Below, in pieces: positions 57,773 to 64,000 of a stretch of 64,000 nt of DNA; position 1 is the first letter of the stretch; each line of letters begins with the position of its first letter. The stretch spans positions 992,001 to 1,056,000 of the forward strand of contig JARFXM010000005.1 in assembly GCA_029532625.1 (NCBI GenBank), in the 5' to 3' direction. The stretch is from Lomentospora prolificans. Lineage: Eukaryota > Ascomycota > Sordariomycetes > Microascales > Microascaceae. The notes under the pieces were generated by a model. That model worked only from the letters and a program-made list of their open reading frames with translations, did no database searches and had not been told where the DNA came from. The translations under genes and the position numbers were made by a program.

Positions 57773-59020
57773 CTAGTTCGCCTTAATATAAGGAATGCCT
57801 GTCAACTTGAAGGTGCGCTCATCCAGCACAGGGTCGTTCAGAGGCCTGTCGCGCTGGATGCCATAGGGCTTGCCGTCCTTCATGGCGACGTTGGTACCGG
57901 AGTGAAGAGCGTTGGGCCAGTGAGTGGTTCCAACCCTCGCTATATAAGAGGGACATCGTTAGCCGAGTTCTATTGGTTTGTTTTATTGGTCCTGTGGCAA
58001 AACTTACCCTCCCAGGCGGCCTTCTTGCGGATGAGGTCCTCCTGCGAGGCCTCAGAGACGGGCATGTAGCATGTGTAGATAGCCATCCTGTCCTGAGTGC
58101 CAGACGCAGGAACATTGTAATGGGCAGTTCGGGAGTCCCCTGAACCTGTTAGCATCAAGACGATCAAACCTATTCAGTATGCGTGGGTGATAGGTTGGAC
58201 GTACAAAGAAGGAGGTCGCCAGGTCCAGCTTCGACCTTGATCCACTCGCAGCCATTGTCCGCAAGCCACTTCATGCCCGCGTCAGTAAACCCGTACCACT
58301 CCTTAGTCCACGCAGGGATCCTCGGCTCGTCGCGCATCTCCTCGTGGAACTTCTCGGAGAGGAGGTGCGAGCCCTTGCAGACGATGAGACCGCCATCGTT
58401 GGGGCCGTTGGGGAGGAGGTTGACGAGACCCTGGAGGCAGCGGAATCCCGGCCGATCGGGGTCCTGGTCTTGGTGTGGCCAAGGGTTGTTGGCGGGGAGG
58501 TGTTTGCGGTTGGCGAAGCCGTAGTTGATGGTGTCGAAGGAGACGATGAGGTCCTTGTCGTCAAAGACCTTCTCGAAGGCGCCGACAACACCAGGCTCGC
58601 CGCGGACGGCCCAGACAAAGTCCTCGTGGCAGGCACCGTAGGGGAGGAGCATGCCCTTCTCGTTGATGATGGGAAGCTTGTCTGGGTGGACGGTGGAGGG
58701 GTCGTTACGGTCGTAGCCGAGGCCACTGTAAGAGTGTTAGTGGGTTGGCTCCGTAGAGAAGGGGATGGGAGGTTGGCAAAGGGCTTCTTGGAGACAAAGA
58801 ACAGTACGTACAAAGACTCGATAAGAGAGTACATCTTGTCCGCGTAATGGAGAGCCCTCTCCTCGGGGATGGCGCCCTTCACGACAGCGTAACCATCACG
58901 GGCAAGGTCATCGCGCCAGTCGCCAAAGGTGGGGTCGGTGCCGTCCACCTTCATGCGGATGTTGGTAGAGACGGGGAGAGTAGTGGCAGTAGCCGTCTCA
59001 GTAACGGTAGCAGTCGCCAT
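57773..59020 (-). CDS. PhyH-family Fe(II)/2-oxoglutarate dioxygenase
   Basis: Phytanoyl-CoA-dioxygenase superfamily oxygenase, coupling oxidation of an unknown substrate to decarboxylation of 2-oxoglutarate. Four exons, 59020-58812, 58725-58205, 58139-58008 and 57939-57773, encode 342 aa; introns of 86, 65 and 68 nt join in phase. The iron triad is visible: His154 and Asp156 in NPWPHQDQDP, and His250 in WDSRTAHYNVPA, whose Trp codon is split by an intron. Arg in GTQDRMAIYTCYMP is the expected 2-oxoglutarate anchor. The N-terminus has a short Thr/Ala-rich stretch rather than a peroxisomal PTS2, and the C-terminus (IKAN) is not a PTS1, so a cytosolic enzyme is likely. A CGGTTCGG element sits about 245 bp upstream. 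Confidence 0.88.
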
Positions 59021-59254
59021 TGCGTGAAAGAGATTGGTCTTTTCCAGGGAAGATAGGGGTCTGTAAGTGTGGTGATAACGCTCCAAGGAGGAAGTGAGGC
59101 TTTGAAGGCGGTATTGATTTGATTATCTCGACTACAACTTAGCGTGAAGAGGTCTATTTTTATACAACATCGAAGCCCCATTGATTCCTTGCAATTATGG
59201 CCCAAATAACGATTACCCATGAGACAAGTGTCTGCTCAGCTGTCGCGGAGGCGA

Positions 59255-59284
59255 CCGAACTCGGTTCGGGTGAGCTTCGGTCGG
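59255..59284. promoter_or_regulatory. CGGTTCGG element group, PhyH promoter
   Basis: CCGAACTCGGTTCGGG contains a perfect CGGTTCGG at 59262-59269, with CCGAA just before and TTCGGTCGG just after, so several CGG triplets sit within 30 bp, about 240 bp upstream of the dioxygenase ATG. Confidence 0.55.
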
Positions 59285-59973
59285 TGATTTATTTTCCTTC
59301 GGCTCGGATGCGGACCCACAAATTGGCGGATGTGGCGGACGCTTCCCCAGATCCTCCCCGGATTTCAAGTCCTCGTGTGCGCTTGCTACCCCAGAAATCA
59401 CCATTTCTGGTCTGGATTAGATTCCCTTTGCTTCCTTTCCTATCTTGGTGTCAGTCACCTGCTCCTCGGAAAGTGGAGGCGAAGGCACATGTTGGGGATC
59501 CATCTCATGCCAATCCACTGCAAGATGGCACGTTTCCGTTTCGCCCACAAGGCCTCGGATTACTGCCTCTTCTAGAGAGACTTGCTGGTGGATATGCAGT
59601 TTGAGGTTTAGTATCGGATTCTTATTCATACAAAAATGGGTGAACTGCTTTTGAAATCCCGTCCAGTACAACTAGTACCCATGCCAACGCAGTGGCTCTC
59701 CTGTACCTTCGTATATTTACAGGAGGATTACATTCTATGTGACTAGTGGAGCGTATACACCTTCCACGGAAATATCTAGAACCTAGAATACAGGCTACAG
59801 ACAGCGTATCATCCGTATTGAAGAGTGTCCCGTAGCGTAGCAACGTAGAAGGGCATGAAACGATGCCGCCAACGCACCCCACGCCTCTTTGGAAACCTCC
59901 CCGGAGCTTCCAGAACCCCCGAATTGCATCCCATAGTTCTTTGAAGTATCGAACGATGTTTATGGCTCCACCC

Positions 59974-59987
59974 CCGAACCGAACCGA
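59974..59987. promoter_or_regulatory. CCGAACCGAACCGA element
   Basis: A double CCGAA unit followed by CCGA, the same unit as the array at 41666. It is intergenic, about 955 bp upstream of the dioxygenase start and 690 bp past the transhydrogenase stop, so its target is unclear. Confidence 0.4.
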
Positions 59988-60673
59988 GGGTCCCCTCCAG
60001 AGGATGTCTTTTCCCTGAGGTATGTTTGGTCTACCTCCCGTCCACGTTGCGGAGGCCAAGGATGAGACCGAGCCCTATCAGGACGAAGCGTTTATTAAAT
60101 GGTGAAGCCTCACTTGTAGTCCATACTATTCGCCTTACAGAGCGAACTTTCACTTCTCTCTGCAGCATACTCACCTCAGCTACCGTATACCCCGTCAGAG
60201 AAACCCTTTCCCAACAGACTACTACTCATTTCTTCACATATTTTCTTCACAATATTCATTATAAAATCGTTTCATCATCCTGCTAGGATCTTACTCTAGG
60301 CATACCCAAAGCCTCGAATCAACTGCCTCTCATGGCGCCGACTTACACACTCTCCGCCCATCTCTCAAAGCAGATACGGCACTCATGGCGCGAAACAAAA
60401 GAGTCTCGGCTACCGTCTTCTATCATCCAGACGTTGAGGTTTCCTCGGGAAAAGTCCCAGGTACGCCTCACCAGCGAGAACAATCGCACTCTGGCCCAAA
60501 GAACGACACGTCACAACGTTCAGCAACCAGAAACAACTAGCGAACATCACGATGGCATTAGAGGAAGCTAAGCTAAAGCTGATCGAGGGTACGCGCACAC
60601 ACGCTGCATCCCAAGCGCTAACACCATACATATAATGCCTACGCCTATGTAATCCCCAGCGGTCTCCCCCCCC

Positions 60674-62433
60674 TCACTTCCTATCCATCGCATGCTCAAA
60701 TAGCTGTGTGAGCACCTCCCGATCATTCTCACCGCCCTCAATACCAGGGGCCAGCACGACGACCCTGCGCTGCGGAATAGTCCCCTCGACCAGCGCATCA
60801 ATGTCTCCCGAGCCAAAGCCAAGGGCCTTGAGACCCTTGGGCTGGTCACCCAGCTCCTCGAGGAAGCGCGCGATGGCATCGGAGAGAATCTCGCCGGCGT
60901 CTTCGCGCTTGGCGTTGGTGATGTCGACGCCGAAGGCTTCAGCGGCCGCGAGGTGACGGTCCGGGTTGGAGGCTGCGGTGAAGCGGAAGACGGAGGGGGC
61001 AGTTACGGCGACGGAGACCCCGTGGGGGATGAGAGGCTTGTTGACCTCGTAGCCGGCGTGGAAGTAGCCGGGGTTCTGGCCAGAGATGGGATACGACATG
61101 CCTAAAAGAAATATCTCAGGTTAGAACCCAAATCGAAAGAGAGAAAGAGAGAGAGAAAGAGAAAAAGAAGGAAGAAGATAGCTTTAGAATAAAACATACC
61201 GTGGCAAAGATGCACGCCCGCGTTTCCAAACCCAATCCCCGCCAACGTAGCCGCAAGCAACATCTCGCTCTGCGCCTCCAAATCATCGGGATCGCGTACT
61301 GCCCTCGGCAGATACTGCACCGTCCTCTTCAGCGCGTGGAGCGAGAAGACGTCACTGATGGGGTTCGCGCCCTGGTACGCCGGCCTCTGGAGGGGGTGGG
61401 CGGGCCGGGGCTTCCTCTCGGTGTAGGGGATGGCGGTCCAGGACTCGAGCGCGTGGCAGAGGACGTCGAGCCCGGAGCTGGCCTTGACGGCGCTGGGCAT
61501 GGTGCGCATGTTGAGGGGGTCGCAGATGCCCAGGAGGGGCTTGAGGTTGCGGTGGGCCACGCCGGTTTTGGCGCGGTGCGTGGTGAGGTCGAAGATGGCC
61601 GTTCCCGTGGTTTCGGAGCCGGTGCCCGCCGTGGTGGGGATGGCGATTAGGGGCTTGAGGGGACGGTCGACAGGACGGCCTTTGCCGAGTGGCGCGTTGA
61701 CGAAGTCGAGGAAGGGTGCGTCGGTGTAGGTTGCGTAGAGGTTCATGAGCTTGGCAGTGTCCATGACGGAGCCGCCGCCAACGGCGAGGAAGGCGTCGAC
61801 GTTTTGGGACTTGGCCCAGTCGATGGCCTCCTTGACGCTGGCGAGAGGGGCGCATGTTAGAATTTCCTAGCGTACATATATGTAAATCTACTCATCTGGA
61901 GACGAAGACGTACGAGGTATCCTTGGGCTCAATGGCAACGTTGTTGAACACCACGTAATTGACGCCCTCTCTGGCCAAGCTTTCCCTAACCTGCTGCATG
62001 GGAAACAGCTTGTCCACGGTAGGGTCCGTAACAACGCACACCTTCTTGGACCCCAGGTGCTTCAAGTCCATGCCAACCTCCTGCGTGACACCAGGCCCGA
62101 ACCGAATCGAGGATGCCGCCATCTCAAAGGCATACTCCTTGGAGAGCGGGCCGTCGGCGGGGGTAGCATACTGCCTGTTCTTCTCGTAGTTCCGTTGCGT
62201 GAGACTCGTAGGAGTCTTGTGGTAGTTGGGGTTAGAGTGGCAGGGGCAGCTGGGAGGGTGCGTGAACTGGATGGTTCGGAGGAGGCTTGTCGCCCGCGCC
62301 GCGGCCTATAAAAGGTGTGAGAAGTGAGCGTTCCTGGCCATGGCGTGACTGATGCCAGAGTGCGGATCGCCATCGCACGTCAAAAGACACATACATTGGG
62401 TAGAACCCTCGCAAAGGGAGCAAGAGGGACCAT
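60674..62433 (-). CDS. Hydroxyacid-oxoacid transhydrogenase (iron-type ADH, ADHFE1-like)
   Basis: Mitochondrial enzyme that in animals oxidises 4-hydroxybutyrate while reducing 2-oxoglutarate to D-2-hydroxyglutarate. Four exons, 62433-62395, 62305-61914, 61837-61200 and 61101-60674 (introns 89, 76 and 98 nt), encode 498 aa. A basic, Ser/Thr-rich N-terminus (residues about 1-60, with ARATSLLRTIQ) fits a mitochondrial presequence, built across the first splice. Then KEYAFEMAASSIRFGPGV, the NAD-binding VGGGSVMDTAK, IAIPTTAGTGSETTG, and metal-site helices SSGLDVLCHALESW and GVHLCHG, the last completed by the splice to MSYPISG. PLIPHGVSVAVTAPSVF and the whole order match ADHFE1 closely. A simple GA-rich repeat fills part of intron 3. 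It is probably the last cluster gene; no perfect motif was seen in its promoter. Confidence 0.93.
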
Positions 62434-64000
62434 TTTTTCAATTGCACAGCGCAATTACGGTAGATGATTGTTTTCGCTGGGGGTTTTAGTTTCTTTGAAC
62501 TCTCAGTGAACCCCGCATCCAAGAATACGTCAAGTGGTTTCGCGATAGCCGAAAACTTCCCCCAGATCTTACCCCAGCGATTGAAACGTGCGGGAGGCTT
62601 GCGGGGAAAAAGAAAAAAGAAATATAGAATAAAATAAAATAAAATAAAGGAAAAACTGCCTTGATCTGGGAAGAGTATACGGACGAAAGAAGCAGTATAA
62701 CCATCACCGAGCTGCTAGTTATCAACTGCCATCGCAAGACGCACAAGGCGCAACGCACCCCCGCCTCTTTCATCACGCTGGCAGCGCAGCAGACGACATT
62801 ACCGATCCGAGGCTCCGGCTGTCCGTTCAGGTTCCGACTCCGCCTGCGCAAGAAAGTGCGGGGAAAGCTCGCCGCAAATGCCTTAGGGCGAACCAACTAC
62901 TGCTACCCCAAGCTCAATCCAGCGTGAGATTCTCCACCAGCACCGCGACGATCCTCTGATCCTGGGGAACATAATTCTTGGCTGTCGCCGGGTGACTGGA
63001 GAATGCCACAACGATGTAAAGCCAGGGAAGCCGCGGTCGATCGCACGGGGTTAGGGAGATTGTCCGCATTCCTGTATATTTCCATGCCTCTCTTGATGAG
63101 ACGGGACGAATCCACGTGCCCCCCGGAGCTAGCAAGCTCAGTGCGTGCGACGGAATGCTGGTGGAGAGGGGAACCAGCTGGCTAATAGTCTATGTGCAAT
63201 CTTTTTTCAAGTAGCTGGCCATCGCCCAACTCCGAAATCTCTTCTCCGCCCTTGTCTGAGGCAATGCAGGAGAAAGGGATCAATTGATGCCACCTTAACA
63301 AGTCGTTCTATTCTGACTTGGGGCTGGCCTAATTATTTTGGAACAATCTCCAAACAGCAATCTCCAAATCTGGTTCTTGGGTGCGACATGGGACGTACGG
63401 AAAGCGGCAGTTTGGGGGGGTTTGATCGATCTGCAATATAAAATCCGTCCAATCCCGCCAAGCGAGCCAACAGCCGAACAGACGGATTGGGAAAGCTGCA
63501 TCTCTCGGTGAGGGGATTGCAAGCAGACTCCCCTTCCTCACGCGACAGTGTCCGTTCATGCAGAAGTGTGTTGGGGGGCGGAAGACGAGTCTCACAAGTC
63601 CGTCGACTGTGGAGTTGTCCTGCTGCCCATGACCTGTGGCGTCTTCCAGCATCAACCTCCTTGTTCAAGTAAAGTTTTCAAGGGTGGGAAGCGAGAAGTG
63701 TGTTGGATCGACACCCAATGATCCTCGAATTTGTTTCCCATCCTCCCTCGCTCTATTGTTCCCTGCGGGTTGATTGCCCAATATGAAAAAACTCTAAAAT
63801 TAGACTCTCGCGTCTTGACTTTTAATCCCGGAAATACAAGCTTATCTAGAAGCTGGGACGGATCTGCGTCTGCAACGAAGAGCAGAAGCCAGCTACTTCT
63901 CTTGTTTTGTTTGCGTGATTCATTCACCCGACATTCGTAAGACAAACTACTTTTCGACTACGACAAGGGGCAAATCTTCTTCGAGCTGGGCCTCTTGCCG
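62434..64000. other. Right-edge region without a supported gene
   Basis: About 1.57 kb starting with the transhydrogenase promoter. Frames on both strands (62486-62896 minus, 63333-63668 minus and others) are short, Ser/Arg rich and without motifs. An upstream leader of a gene beyond the window could lie here, but nothing shows it. Confidence 0.5.

Larger units (their letters stand above)
59021..60673. promoter_or_regulatory. Upstream region of PhyH-type gene
   Basis: About 1.65 kb. The left part is the dioxygenase promoter; the right end is the transhydrogenase 3' side. Cluster motifs occur at 59262 and 59974. Short frames (59197-59604, 59622-60059) lack motifs. Confidence 0.5.

Noticed and set aside
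59197..60059. Short open frames between dioxygenase and transhydrogenase
   Set aside because: No domain or splice chain; they overlap each other on both strands.
61352..61855. Long antisense frames over the transhydrogenase gene
   Set aside because: GC-rich shadow frames (His/Pro/Arg-rich) opposite a clearly conserved coding exon.
62097..62104. CCGAACCG in the transhydrogenase gene
   Set aside because: Lies in exon 2, coding for the conserved IRFGPG segment; not counted as a regulatory site.

Overview
The window is nuclear DNA of a filamentous ascomycete (Pezizomycotina, most likely a Sordariomycete). The reasons are short introns of mostly 50-100 nt with GTNNGY donors and CTAAC-like branch points, gene-sized spacing on both strands, and fungal versions of Med13, Enp2, Ctr86/ataxin-10, Tsr2, MRPL27 and an AP-1 type bZIP with redox cysteine domains. 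All gene models were assembled by hand by joining exons in phase. Every exon set given here sums to a multiple of three. I saw no rRNA gene, convincing tRNA, CRISPR array or intact transposon.

Left part (about 1-38 kb) is a housekeeping neighbourhood: a small single-pass membrane protein (2.4 kb), the SSU-processome WD40 protein Enp2 divergent from methylthioadenosine phosphorylase (3.5-7 kb), Mediator Med13 (8.6-13.3 kb), an ataxin-10/Ctr86 protein with a histidine-rich insert (14.4-17.3 kb), a ZIP metal importer head-to-head with a manganese-type CDF exporter (18.6-26.2 kb), mitochondrial ribosomal protein MRPL27, an alpha/beta hydrolase divergent from Tsr2, a BSD-domain protein, and the AP-1 oxidative-stress regulator (35.8-37.7 kb).

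Right part (about 40-62.4 kb) is different: a run of metabolic genes with a transporter and its own Zn2Cys6 regulator. In order: FAD monooxygenase, SnoaL-like protein, MFS transporter, Zn2Cys6 factor, RpiB-type isomerase, DAK-type kinase, class II ketose-bisphosphate aldolase, L-threonate-dehydrogenase-like beta-hydroxyacid dehydrogenase, a triosephosphate-isomerase paralogue with an altered active-site loop, a PhyH-type dioxygenase and a hydroxyacid-oxoacid transhydrogenase. The kinase + TIM-like isomerase + RpiB-like isomerase trio is the set used by bacterial and Yarrowia routes that turn erythrulose into erythrose-4-phosphate, so I read the core as a four-carbon sugar (tetrulose/tetronate) catabolic cluster. 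The dehydrogenase and aldolase correspond to parts of a known fused tetronate-type protein.

A CGG-tt-CGG direct repeat (CGGTTCGG / CCGAACCG, including a five-copy CCGAA array) recurs in most of the cluster's promoters and is nearly absent from the housekeeping half. It is a good candidate binding site for the cluster's Zn2Cys6 protein. This cluster plus its shared motif is the most interesting content of the window.
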